Source of the DNA: Nocardia takedensis NBRC 100417
GTDB lineage: Bacteria; Actinomycetota; Actinomycetes; Mycobacteriales; Mycobacteriaceae
Length of the DNA: 64,000 bases
Assembly (NCBI RefSeq): GCF_000308695.1
Contig: NZ_BAGG01000066.1
Coordinates: forward strand, 1 to 64,000
Direction: 5' to 3'
How positions within the stretch are numbered: position 1 is the stretch's first letter; the number at the start of each line of letters is the position of its first letter. Shown here in pieces: positions 22,962-31,153 of the stretch. Made by a program: the position numbers and the translations under genes. The notes under the pieces were generated by a model. The model saw only the letters and a program-made list of their open reading frames with translations, made no database searches and was not told the origin of the DNA.

Positions 22962-23597
22962 TCAGCCGCGCCCGTAGGTGATCAGCACGATCGCCCGGCC
23001 CAGCGAACGCGCGAGGCGCTCGTCGTCGACCGGGGAGTCGGCGCCGAACAGGCTGGTGATGGAACGCTCCACCATGCAGGTGAGCACGATCGCGGTGCCG
23101 GTGATGTCGCAGTCGGGATCGACCGCGCCGCCGAGTTGTTCGGCCGCCAGGCGCTCGCAGATGATCCGCATGAACGCCTGGACCCGCGTGCGCCAGTACC
23201 GACCGACGTCGCGGTCGTAGGCCGAGACCTCGGTCAGCGCCATCAGCAGTGGCCGGTGCGCCCGGAATCCGGCGATCATCCGGCGCATCGCCTCCACGGC
23301 GGTGTCCTCGGCGTCGTGGTGCTCGCCGCGCCACCAGGTCTCGGCCGCCTCGAACAGGTCCGCGGTGGCCAGATCGGCCATCCGGATCAGCAGGTGGGAC
23401 TTGTCCGGGAAATGCCGGTAGAAGGTCGAGCGGGCCACCTCCGAGGCGGCGGCGATGCGTTGGACCGCGAGTTCGGTGAACGGCGTCCCATCGGCCATCA
23501 GGTCCTCGAGCGCGCGCAGGACCCGCGCCTCGAATTCGAGTCGCCGCTCGTCGGAGTGGGTGCGGCGGCTCACCGGCACCCGGGTCAGCGACGGCAT
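22962..23597 (-). CDS. TetR-family regulator
   Basis: This 211-residue regulator has the HTH FTELAVQRIAAASEVARSTF followed by YRHFPDK and a C-terminal domain of the kind found in many actinobacterial lipid regulators. The ATG at 23597 (MPSLTR) has AGGA about 9 nt upstream; an earlier ATG at 23636 overlaps the palindromic operator region. It is divergent from a FAD monooxygenase gene (23751) that leads into the second Tat oxidoreductase, so it probably regulates that pair. It is convergent with the preceding TetR, with 21 nt between their stops. Confidence 0.85.
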   Translation of the reverse strand: MPSLTRVPVSRRTHSDERRLEFEARVLRALEDLMADGTPFTELAVQRIAAASEVARSTFYRHFPDKSHLLIRMADLATADLFEAAETWWRGEHHDAEDTAVEAMRRMIAGFRAHRPLLMALTEVSAYDRDVGRYWRTRVQAFMRIICERLAAEQLGGAVDPDCDITGTAIVLTCMVERSITSLFGADSPVDDERLARSLGRAIVLITYGRG

Positions 23598-23618
23598 GGG
23601 CGGGTTCCTGACTGGGGC

Positions 23619-23715
23619 ATGGGTCCCATTGTGCACATCGACAATTCATCGATCGGTCCGATTCCGCCGATAGCGACCACTTCGGCGGTGTAGCCTCCTG
23701 CCAACGGAATGGGAC
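23619..23715. promoter_or_regulatory. Operator candidates between divergent TetR and FAD monooxygenase genes
   Basis: ATGGG-T-CCCAT (23619-23629) is a perfect 11-bp palindrome just upstream of the TetR start. GTCCCATT (23623-23630) is repeated in inverted form as AATGGGAC (23708-23715) close to the monooxygenase start. The two copies flank the shared promoter region symmetrically. Confidence 0.45.
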
Positions 23716-23750
23716 ACAGCGTCCGAGACATAGTGACCGGAGTTTGCGTG

Positions 23751-25154
23751 ATGGGTTCAGTCCCGGTGACCGAGACAGTCGACATCGTGGTGGTCGGCGC
23801 GCGCTGCGCGGGCACCGCCACGGCCATCGCGGCCGCGCGCGCCGGACGGCGCGTACTGGCCCTCGACGCGGCCGCGTTCCCGTCCGACGCGCTGTCCACG
23901 CACCTGCTGTGGCCCGCGGGCGTCGCCGAACTGCGCGCGCTCGGCGCGCTCGACCGGGTCCTCGCCATCGGCGCGCCCCCGCTGACCACAGCCTCCGCCG
24001 CCGGTGCGGGCTACGAGGTCCGCGCTCGGTTCCCCGCCGTGGACGGCGTCGACTTCGCGCTGTGCGTGCGCCGCGTCGGCCTGGACGCGGCACTGGTCAC
24101 GACCGCCAAGCAGGCGGGTGTCGAGATCAGGCAGAAATGCCGGGTCACCGACCTGGTGTGGGCGGGTGACCGCGTCGTCGGCGTCCGCTACCTGGATCGC
24201 GAGCACGGCGAACGCGAGGTGCGCGCCGCCCTCGTGGTCGGCGCCGACGGACGACGCAGCACCGTCGCGCGCGCGGTCGGCGCGATCGACCCTTACCGCA
24301 GCGAGGACAGCGGCCGCAGTTGCTATTTCGCCTACTGGACCGATCCGGACCCGACCGAACGCGGGGTGGCGGCGCAATGGCGCGACGGCGCCCTGCTCGG
24401 CACCGCCTTTCCGTGCGACGACGGCCTGGTTCTGTGTCTGGTACAGCCGCCGGCGCAAGGCCGCGACGGTCGCTCCAGTGAGGAGATCTACCGGTCCGCC
24501 CTCGCCGCCATCCCGCCGTTGACCCGTCGCCTGCGCGACAGCGAGATGGTCGGCCGGGTCCGCGCGGCCACCGACTTGATGTCCTACTTCCGGCGCTCGG
24601 CAGGCCCCGGGTGGGCACTACCCGGCGACGCGGGGCATTTCAAGGACCCGGTGACCGCCCAGGGCATCCGGGACGCGCTGCGCTACGGGCGACTGCTCGG
24701 CGAAGCCGTCGCCCCCGTGCTCGCGGACCGCGAAGCTCTCGACGCCGCCGTCACGGCGTGGGACAAGCGACGCGAACGCGAATGCCTCGGCATGTACCGC
24801 TGGACCAACCGGTTGGCGCGCGGAACGGCGATGGGGCCGTTGGAGATCGAGCTGTACCGGACGGCGACCACCGATCCGGGCCTGGCCGCCGCGACCCTCG
24901 AGGTCATGTCCCGCACCCGGTTGCCCACCGGGGTGATGGGACCGCTGGGCCTGACCGCGCTCGCCGGCCGCGCCCTGGTGCGCGCGGGCGACCGCCGCCG
25001 CGAAGTCCTGTCCCAGATCGCCGACGAGGTCCGCGATCTGGTCGAGGCGACGCTGTGGCCCGCCTTGACCGTCCTGCGTCCCGACCGCCACGCCCGCCCC
25101 CTGACCCGGCCCGAGCCCGCCCCGCTCGACCAAGGCCGGAGAAACGCTTCCTGA
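23751..25154 (+). CDS. FAD-dependent monooxygenase / geranylgeranyl-reductase-like oxidoreductase
   Basis: This 467-residue flavoprotein resembles the UbiH/geranylgeranyl reductase (GR2) fold. The N-terminal Rossmann segment is DIVVVGARCAGTATAIAAAR, with Cys where many relatives have Gly-Pro. It has VVGADGRRSTVARAVGA in the middle (the conserved DG motif) and ALPGDAGHFKDPVTAQGI (the GD motif binding FAD) at about 295. The ATG at 23751 has CGGAG about 10 nt upstream. The next gene, an exported FAD oxidoreductase, starts 30 nt later, so they form an operon. It may hydroxylate or reduce an isoprenoid-like or aromatic substrate. Function is inferred only at fold level. Confidence 0.78.
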   Translation: MGSVPVTETVDIVVVGARCAGTATAIAAARAGRRVLALDAAAFPSDALSTHLLWPAGVAELRALGALDRVLAIGAPPLTTASAAGAGYEVRARFPAVDGVDFALCVRRVGLDAALVTTAKQAGVEIRQKCRVTDLVWAGDRVVGVRYLDREHGEREVRAALVVGADGRRSTVARAVGAIDPYRSEDSGRSCYFAYWTDPDPTERGVAAQWRDGALLGTAFPCDDGLVLCLVQPPAQGRDGRSSEEIYRSALAAIPPLTRRLRDSEMVGRVRAATDLMSYFRRSAGPGWALPGDAGHFKDPVTAQGIRDALRYGRLLGEAVAPVLADREALDAAVTAWDKRRERECLGMYRWTNRLARGTAMGPLEIELYRTATTDPGLAAATLEVMSRTRLPTGVMGPLGLTALAGRALVRAGDRRREVLSQIADEVRDLVEATLWPALTVLRPDRHARPLTRPEPAPLDQGRRNAS

Positions 25155-25184
25155 CCCCAGATTGCACCACCCGGGAGATCCAAG

Positions 25185-26948
25185 ATGAACGACAGTGTTG
25201 TCACCCCTACGTCGGCGTCCGTGGACCGTCGAACCGTCCTGCGCGGCGCGATGCTCGCCGGCGCCGCCCTGGCCGCGGCCGCGCCGATCGCGCGATCCCA
25301 ACCCTCGGGACGGGAGGTGGCGATCTTCGGCGGCGGGATGTCGGGCCTGTCGGCGGCGCACGAACTCAGCGAACGCGGGTACCGCGTGACCGTCTACGAA
25401 CCGTCCTACCTAGGCGGCAAGGCCCGCAGTCTCGGCGTCCCCGGCACGGGCGTGGGCGGCCGCATGGACCTGCCCGGCGAACACGGCTTCCGCTTCTTCC
25501 CCGGCTGCTACCAGTGCGTGCCCGACACCATGTCGCGCATCCCGTTCGGCCGCAACCCGAACGGCGTGCGCGACAACCTGATCCGCGTCGAATCGGCGGT
25601 CGTCGGCTTCCGCGACCGGCCGCCGATCTTCGCACCCGTCGGGCTCGAGGGACTGACCATGATGACCCCGCAGTTGCTCCAGTCCTCGATCGTGTCCGGA
25701 CTCCAGTTCATCCCCGAACTGCCGCCGCTGGAACTGGCCTTCTTCGGCAAGCAGATGACCATGTGGTTCACCAGTTCCGACGAGCGCCGCTTCGGCGAGT
25801 TCGAGTACGTCTCCTGGGCGAACATGATGCAGGCGCAAGGCAAATCGCATGCCTACCAGGAGTATCTGGTCTCGGCGCTGACCCGGATCACCGTGGCCGC
25901 CAAGCCGAACCTGAGCTCCGCGCGCACCATCGGCACGATCGGCCAAGCGCTGGTGCTCGCGGGATCGGGGCTGTATCCGCAATACCGCGGCGGCGCCGAC
26001 CAGATCCTCAACGGACCCACCAACGAGGTGTGGATCGACCCGTGGGTGGCCCACCTGCGCGGCCAGGGCGTCGAATTCGTGATGGGCGACCGACTGACCC
26101 GCCTGCACCTGGACGGCGGCCGGATCAGCGGCGCGACGGTCTCCGGCGCGGGCGGCACGCGCACGGTGAACGCCGACTGGTACGTGTGCGCGCTCCCGGT
26201 CGACAAGGCCGTCGACATCCTGGGCGATGACATCCTCGAAGCCGATCCGAGCCTGGCGGGTATGCGAGAACTGTTGGTGGACTGGATGGTCGGCATCCAG
26301 TTCTATCTCACCAGGGCCACCGGACTGCCCGAAGGGCACATCGCCGCGCTCGGCTCGCCGTGGGCGATCACCGGCCTGCGCCAAGCGCCCATGTGGCCGG
26401 TCGACTTCCCGGCCCGCTACGGCGACGGCTCGGTCGTGGAGTGTCTGAGCGTGGACATCTCCGACTGGGACACCCCCGGCATCCTGTACGGCAAACCGGC
26501 CAAGCAGTGCAGCGCCGAGGAAGTCGCCGCCGAGAGTTGGGCCCAGCTCAAGCGGTGGCTCAACACCTCGACCGACTGGCTGCGCGACGGCGACGTGCAC
26601 TCCTGGCATCTGGACCCCGGCGTGAGCTGGTCCGGCGGCGTCACCCACAACGAGACCCCGCTGTTGGTGAACACCGTGGGCTCCTACGATCACCGGCCCA
26701 CCGCGCACTGCGCCATCGAGAACCTGTTCTTCGGCGGCGACCACGTGCGCAACGTCATCGATCTCGCGACGATGGAGGGAGCCAACGAATCCGGGCGCTC
26801 GGTGGCCAACGCCGTCATGGACGCGGCGGGCGACTCCGCGGGCCGCGCGGCGATCTTCCCGGCCGTGCAGCCCGCCGAATTCGCCGCGCTGCGCGCGGTG
26901 GACCGCGACCGCTACCGCGCCGGACTGCCGCACCTGCTGCACACCTGA
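25185..26948 (+). CDS. Tat-exported FAD-dependent oxidoreductase (HpnE/phytoene desaturase-like), copy 2
   Basis: This 587-residue homologue of the protein at 15236-17029 shares the leader GEHGFRFFPG, FTS-DERR, NGPTNE-WIDPWVA and the C-terminal IDLATMEGANESGR. The twin-arginine signal is DRRTVLRG (14-21), followed by an alanine-rich stretch; the FAD motif IFGGGMSGLSAAHE lies at 47-60. Unlike copy 1 it has no tatA neighbour; it is instead downstream of a FAD monooxygenase. A substrate in or beyond the membrane is implied by export. The ending YRAGLPHLL is also shared with copy 1 (YRAGLKNVL). Confidence 0.82.
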   Translation: MNDSVVTPTSASVDRRTVLRGAMLAGAALAAAAPIARSQPSGREVAIFGGGMSGLSAAHELSERGYRVTVYEPSYLGGKARSLGVPGTGVGGRMDLPGEHGFRFFPGCYQCVPDTMSRIPFGRNPNGVRDNLIRVESAVVGFRDRPPIFAPVGLEGLTMMTPQLLQSSIVSGLQFIPELPPLELAFFGKQMTMWFTSSDERRFGEFEYVSWANMMQAQGKSHAYQEYLVSALTRITVAAKPNLSSARTIGTIGQALVLAGSGLYPQYRGGADQILNGPTNEVWIDPWVAHLRGQGVEFVMGDRLTRLHLDGGRISGATVSGAGGTRTVNADWYVCALPVDKAVDILGDDILEADPSLAGMRELLVDWMVGIQFYLTRATGLPEGHIAALGSPWAITGLRQAPMWPVDFPARYGDGSVVECLSVDISDWDTPGILYGKPAKQCSAEEVAAESWAQLKRWLNTSTDWLRDGDVHSWHLDPGVSWSGGVTHNETPLLVNTVGSYDHRPTAHCAIENLFFGGDHVRNVIDLATMEGANESGRSVANAVMDAAGDSAGRAAIFPAVQPAEFAALRAVDRDRYRAGLPHLLHT

Positions 26949-26972
26949 GAACGGCACGGAGACAACACATCA

Positions 26973-27010
26973 CGCGACGGGCGTCACCCGACTCGGGTGA
27001 CGCCGTCGCG
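26973..27010. terminator. Long bidirectional hairpin terminator
   Basis: CGCGACGG-G-CGTCACCCG (26973-26990) pairs with CGGGTGACGCCGTCGCG (26994-27010) as a 17-bp stem with one bulged G and a 3-nt loop, between the convergent oxidoreductase and methyltransferase genes. Confidence 0.8.
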
Positions 27011-27014
27011 GCGA

Positions 27015-27917
27015 TCACGACTTGCGGCCCACCACCGCGTACCCCGCGGCGGGCGGCTTGGGCGCGTCGGCCGGGCGCAGCGGGATCACCGCGGCCCCGT
27101 CGGTCGCCTCCTCGCGCTCGGGCGCGGGACCGGTCCCTTCCGGATACCAGCGCCCGATCGGGACGATGCCGGGGGAGACCGGCTCCAACGTCCGGAACAT
27201 CCGCGCCACCTGGTCGTAGGTGCGGGCCTGCATCGGAATTCCGCTGTGCTCGTAGGCGCGCACCGTCGCCTCGACGGTCTCCGGGTCCAGATCGGTCGTC
27301 AGATGGGTCATCACCAGAAACGACCCGGGAGCCAACGGCTCGAGCAGGGTGTCGATGATGTCGTAGATCCGCTCACCCGGCACGAAGTGGCACAGCGCGA
27401 TCAGGCTCAACGCCACCGGCCGGTCGAAATCCAGCGTCTCGCGCACCCGCTCGTCGTCCAGGATCCGCCGGGGCTCGGCCAGATCCGCCTGCACGTACTC
27501 CGTGCGTCCCTGCGGTGTGCCGACCAACAGCGCGCGGGCGTGCGCCAACACGATCGGGTCGTGGTCGACGTAGACCACCCGCGCCTCGGGGACGACCTCC
27601 TGGGCGATCTGGTGCAGATTCGGCTCGGTCGGAATGCCGGTGCCGATATCGAGGAACTGGTGGATGCCCTGGTCGGCGACGTAGCGGATCGCCCGATGCA
27701 TGAAGGCCCGATTCTCCAGCGCCACCTGGCGCACATTGGGAATCGCCTGCTCGATCTTGTCCGCGGCCTCGCGGTCGGCGGCGTAATTGTCCTTGCCGCC
27801 CAAGAAGAAATCGTAGATACGGGCGCTGTGGGCCTGATTCTGTTTCAGATCCACGCTCGCGCCGCCATCGGCAGTCGGTGTCACCGTCGTCTCCCTCGTC
27901 GTGTCGAGCAGAGTCAA
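27015..27917 (-). CDS. SAM-dependent methyltransferase, DUF574 (PF04672) family
   Basis: This 300-residue protein belongs to the actinobacterial DUF574/Methyltransf_19 family. Its signature text is present: SARIYDFFLGGKDNYAADRE near the start, FLDIGTGIPT (SAM motif I, about 90-99), VVYVDHDPIVLAHARALL, and a C-terminal LEPVSPGIVPIGRW. These proteins are abundant in Streptomyces and Nocardia, often near regulators; substrates are largely unknown. It stands alone, followed by a large terminator. ATG start at 27917; the first 20 residues are variable in the family. Confidence 0.9.
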   Translation of the reverse strand: MTLLDTTRETTVTPTADGGASVDLKQNQAHSARIYDFFLGGKDNYAADREAADKIEQAIPNVRQVALENRAFMHRAIRYVADQGIHQFLDIGTGIPTEPNLHQIAQEVVPEARVVYVDHDPIVLAHARALLVGTPQGRTEYVQADLAEPRRILDDERVRETLDFDRPVALSLIALCHFVPGERIYDIIDTLLEPLAPGSFLVMTHLTTDLDPETVEATVRAYEHSGIPMQARTYDQVARMFRTLEPVSPGIVPIGRWYPEGTGPAPEREEATDGAAVIPLRPADAPKPPAAGYAVVGRKS

Positions 27918-27953
27918 CCATCTCCGCCGCCGCGCCCGCAGCCGAACCCCTGG

Positions 27954-28706
27954 CTAGGCCAGAACCGGGAGCAGATCCGGGCGCTTGGCCTCGCGGTCGA
28001 CCCGCGCGGCCGGAGAGCCCGTCAGCCAACGCAGTTCGGTGACCATCGACCGGAAACCCGTGCGCGACACCGGCGGCAGCGGGTCGCGCCAACTGCCGTC
28101 CGCGCCCGGCAGCGCCAATGCCTGCGCGACCGCGCGCGCCACCAGATCGTGGCCCAGCGGGTTCAGATGCCGTCGATCCTCGGTCCACACCAACGGATGG
28201 CGCAGCACCTCGGCCTGTTCCAGGTCGACCAGCACGACACCGTGATCCTCGGCCAGTTCGCGCACTTCGTCGTTGAGACCGTAGAGCCGGGTCGACAGCG
28301 GTCGCGCCGCGGCCACCACGTCACCGAGATCCGGCAGCGTGAACGTGACCACCGTCGCGCCCGAGGCGACCAGTCGGATGAGGGTCTCGTCCAGGTCGTC
28401 GACCATGGTGGCCAGATCGAAACGCGGACGGCGTAACTCCGCGGCGCCCACCAGCACCGTCACCAGATCCGGGTGCAGCGCCGCGGCCGCGGGGACCTGC
28501 CGGGTGCGCACGCGTACCATCCGGTCACCCGCCACCGCCAGATTCGCGTAACGCACATCGGAACCGACCGCGCCCAGCAGTTCGGCGAACCGGTCCGCCC
28601 AGCCGCGGTGGCCGCCCGTGCCGTCGGGATCGCCCAACCCGACCGTGTGGCCCGCACCGAGCGCGACATAGCGGGAATACGGTCGCCACCATCGGACCCG
28701 GCCCAT
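27954..28706 (-). CDS. SGNH/GDSL-fold protein lacking the catalytic serine
   Basis: This 250-residue protein is clearly of the actinobacterial SGNH hydrolase type, but block I reads VALGAGHTVGLGDPDG where active members have GDSFTEGVGD: the nucleophilic Ser is replaced by Gly and the preceding Asp by Ala. Block III reads VGAAELRRP instead of the usual GGND, so the oxyanion Asn is gone too. The C-terminal HLNPLGH with the catalytic-type Asp and His is intact. The start at 28706 has GGGAG 9 nt upstream. Probably a non-hydrolytic binding protein or a recently inactivated enzyme. It lies between metY and the methyltransferase on the same strand. Confidence 0.8.
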   Translation of the reverse strand: MGRVRWWRPYSRYVALGAGHTVGLGDPDGTGGHRGWADRFAELLGAVGSDVRYANLAVAGDRMVRVRTRQVPAAAALHPDLVTVLVGAAELRRPRFDLATMVDDLDETLIRLVASGATVVTFTLPDLGDVVAAARPLSTRLYGLNDEVRELAEDHGVVLVDLEQAEVLRHPLVWTEDRRHLNPLGHDLVARAVAQALALPGADGSWRDPLPPVSRTGFRSMVTELRWLTGSPAARVDREAKRPDLLPVLA

Positions 28707-28847
28707 CGCATTCGCTCCCGCACATCGACACCGCACCCGTGGTGCGACGCCGCCGAACACCGCGCGGCGCTCTCGCCATGGTAGGCGCGGCCCGCGCGGG
28801 CGACCACCGGGACGACGGGGCCGCCCGCCCGTCCCGGTGGCCTTCGA

Positions 28848-30173
28848 TCAGCCCGCGGCGGCGGTCAATCCGGCGCGCAGATCGGCGAGGATGTCCTCGA
28901 TCCCCTCGATGCCGACGGCCAAGCGGACCAGGCCGGGGGTGACGCCCGCGCCCGCCTGCTCCTCCGGGGTCAGCTGCGAATGGGTGGTCGAGGCCGGGTG
29001 GATGACCAGCGACCGCACGTCACCGATATTGGCGACGTGGCTGTGCAGGGTCAGCGCCTCCACGAAACGCTTGCCCGCGTCGACGCCGCCCGCCAGCTCG
29101 AAACCGATGATCGCGCCCGCGCCGCGCGGAGCCAGCGCCCGCGCGCGCTCGTACCACGGCGACGAGGGCAGACCGGCGTAGGAGACCGTGGTGACGCCTT
29201 CCTGCCCGGTCAGGAATTCCGCGACCGCCCGCGCGTTCTGCACGTGCCGCTCGATGCGCAGACTCAACGTCTCCAGGCCCTGGCTGATCAGGAACGCGTT
29301 GAACGGCGACACCGCCGAACCGAGGTCGCGCAGCAGTTGCACGCGCGCCTTGAGCGCGTAGGCGGGCGCGCCCAGATCGGCGTACACCGCGCCGTGGTAG
29401 CTCGGGTCCGGCTCGGTGAAACCGGGGAAACGCCCACCGCGCCAATCGAATCCGCCGCCGTCGACGATCACGCCCGCGATCGCGGTGCCGTGGCCGCCGA
29501 GGTACTTGGTCGCCGAATGCACGACGATGTCGGCGCCGTGGGCCAGCGGCTGGATCAGGTACGGGGTCGCCACGGTGTTGTCGACGATCAGCGGAATGCC
29601 CGCGCCGTGCGCCACCTCCGCGATGCCCGGGATGTCGAGGATGTGGTTCTGCGGGTTGGAGATCGTCTCGCCGAAGAACGCCTTGGTCTCCGGGCGGATC
29701 GCCGCGCGCCACTGCTCGAGGTCGTCGGGATCCTCCACGAAGGACACCTCGATGCCGAGCTTGGGCAAGGTGTAGCGGAACAGGTTGTAGGTGCCGCCGT
29801 AGAGGCGCGGGCTGGTGACGATGTGATCGCCCGCCCCCGCGATGTTCAGGATCGCGAAGGTCTCCGCGGCCTGGCCCGAGGACAGCAGCAGTGCGGCGAC
29901 GCCGCCCTCGAGCGCGGCGATGCGCTGCTCCACCGCGTCCTGGGTGGGGTTCATGATGCGGGTGTAGATGTTGCCGGGCTCGGCCAGACCGAACAGCGCC
30001 GCGGCATGGCCGGTGTCGCGGAAGGTGTAGGAGGTGGTCTGGTAGATCGGCAGCGCGCGGGCGGAGGTGGTGCCGTCCGGCGCCTGGCCGACGTGGATCT
30101 GCTTGGTCTCGAAACTCCACGCCTGCGTGGGATCCTGCGGCTGCGCGGGGGAGTCGGCTGCGGCGTCGCTCAT
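28848..30173 (-). CDS. metY: O-acetylhomoserine sulfhydrylase (PLP enzyme)
   Basis: This 441-residue enzyme of methionine synthesis makes homocysteine from O-acetylhomoserine and sulfide. It shows the Cys/Met-metabolism PLP family text: ETKQIHVGQAPD, PIYQTTSYTF, SSGQAAE, the PLP-lysine segment VHSATKYLGGHG, and the C-terminal HPASTTHSQL and RLAVGIE. The long insertions relative to cystathionine gamma-synthase and the ending (GIEDILADL) fit MetY. The ATG at 30173 has AGGAG 8 nt upstream. Methionine genes of this type are often under a SAM riboswitch in actinobacteria; I could not recognise one in the leader. No metX neighbour. Confidence 0.93.
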   Translation of the reverse strand: MSDAAADSPAQPQDPTQAWSFETKQIHVGQAPDGTTSARALPIYQTTSYTFRDTGHAAALFGLAEPGNIYTRIMNPTQDAVEQRIAALEGGVAALLLSSGQAAETFAILNIAGAGDHIVTSPRLYGGTYNLFRYTLPKLGIEVSFVEDPDDLEQWRAAIRPETKAFFGETISNPQNHILDIPGIAEVAHGAGIPLIVDNTVATPYLIQPLAHGADIVVHSATKYLGGHGTAIAGVIVDGGGFDWRGGRFPGFTEPDPSYHGAVYADLGAPAYALKARVQLLRDLGSAVSPFNAFLISQGLETLSLRIERHVQNARAVAEFLTGQEGVTTVSYAGLPSSPWYERARALAPRGAGAIIGFELAGGVDAGKRFVEALTLHSHVANIGDVRSLVIHPASTTHSQLTPEEQAGAGVTPGLVRLAVGIEGIEDILADLRAGLTAAAG

Positions 30174-30454
30174 TCGGTGGGCTCCTGTGGTCGGTTCGGC
30201 AGGTCCGTGGTCATGCCCCGTGAGGCTAGGAACGCGATCCCGGGTAGCGGAACGGTTGCGCTCCGCTCGAGCGTAACTGTGGTCCACGCCTCTGCCCTTA
30301 CCTCATCTCGCTATGGAGATATTGCGATCTATCTATGCATGGGACTTCGAGAGAGAACGACAGAAGAAAGGCCGAGGAAGGGAAGGGGCCGCCCCACACG
30401 GAATCTCCACAAATGGCCCAGGCGGCCTCCACAGCCGCTCGTTAGGGTTCGACC
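30174..30454. other. Divergent intergenic region metY / two-component system
   Basis: The 281-bp region between metY and the response regulator holds, on the metY side, a hairpin AGCGGA-N10-TCCGCT (within about 30245-30267, read on the minus strand) followed by CCCGGG; no known SAM riboswitch core was recognised. On the + side TAGGGT (30443-30448) stands 6 nt before the response regulator ATG, like a leaderless -10, but no -35 is evident. Confidence 0.4.
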
Positions 30455-31153
30455 ATGGAACACAGCGCACCGGGGAACGGGCAGGCGCGGCGGATTCTCG
30501 TGGTGGACGACGAAGTCACCATCGCCGAATCGATCGCCGCGCGCCTGCGCGCGGAAGGGTTCACCGTCGACCTCGCCCACGACGGACCGGCGGCGGTCGC
30601 CGCGGTCCGCGCCGACGCACCCGATCTGGTGGTCCTCGACGTCATGCTGCCCGGGTTCGACGGCCTCGAGGTGTGCCGACGCATCCAGGCCGACCGGCCC
30701 GTTCCGGTGCTCATGCTCACCGCCCGCACCGACGAGACCGATCAACTCGTCGGACTCGGCGTCGGCGCCGACGACTACCTGACCAAACCGTTCTCGATGC
30801 GCGTGCTCGCCGCGCGGGTGCGCGCCCTGCTGCGGCGCGTCGAACGCGCGGCCGATCGCGACGCCGCGCAGATCGTCGTCGGCGACCTGCGCATCGACGT
30901 CGACCAGCGCCGGGTGTGGCGCGCCGAGACCGAAGCCCAGCTCACCCCCTTGGAATTCGAGTTGCTGGCCCGCCTGGCCCGCCGACCCCGCGTGGTGCTG
31001 CCCCGGGAACGACTGCTCGAGGAGGTGTGGGACTGGGCCGACGCGGCAGGCACCCGCGCCGTGGACAGTCACGTCAAAGCGTTGCGCCGCAAACTCGGCG
31101 CGGACCTGATCCGCACCGTGCACGGCGTCGGCTACGCGTTGGAGACACCGTGA
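30455..31153 (+). CDS. OmpR-family response regulator
   Basis: This 232-residue two-domain response regulator has a receiver domain (about 12-125) with the acidic pair VDDE, phospho-acceptor Asp in VVLDVMLPGFDG (about 65), LTART and the switch Lys in DDYLTKPFSMR. The winged-helix DNA-binding domain (about 140-230) ends RTVHGVGYAL. Its TGA overlaps the GTG of the histidine kinase gene (GTGA), so the two are translationally coupled. The stimulus and regulon are unknown; the downstream membrane protein may be a target. Confidence 0.95.
   Translation: MEHSAPGNGQARRILVVDDEVTIAESIAARLRAEGFTVDLAHDGPAAVAAVRADAPDLVVLDVMLPGFDGLEVCRRIQADRPVPVLMLTARTDETDQLVGLGVGADDYLTKPFSMRVLAARVRALLRRVERAADRDAAQIVVGDLRIDVDQRRVWRAETEAQLTPLEFELLARLARRPRVVLPRERLLEEVWDWADAAGTRAVDSHVKALRRKLGADLIRTVHGVGYALETP

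Noticed and set aside
30174..30340. SAM-IV riboswitch before metY.
   Set aside because: The conserved pseudoknot cores could not be matched; only a hairpin and a CCCGGG are present, so it is kept as an open question and not annotated.
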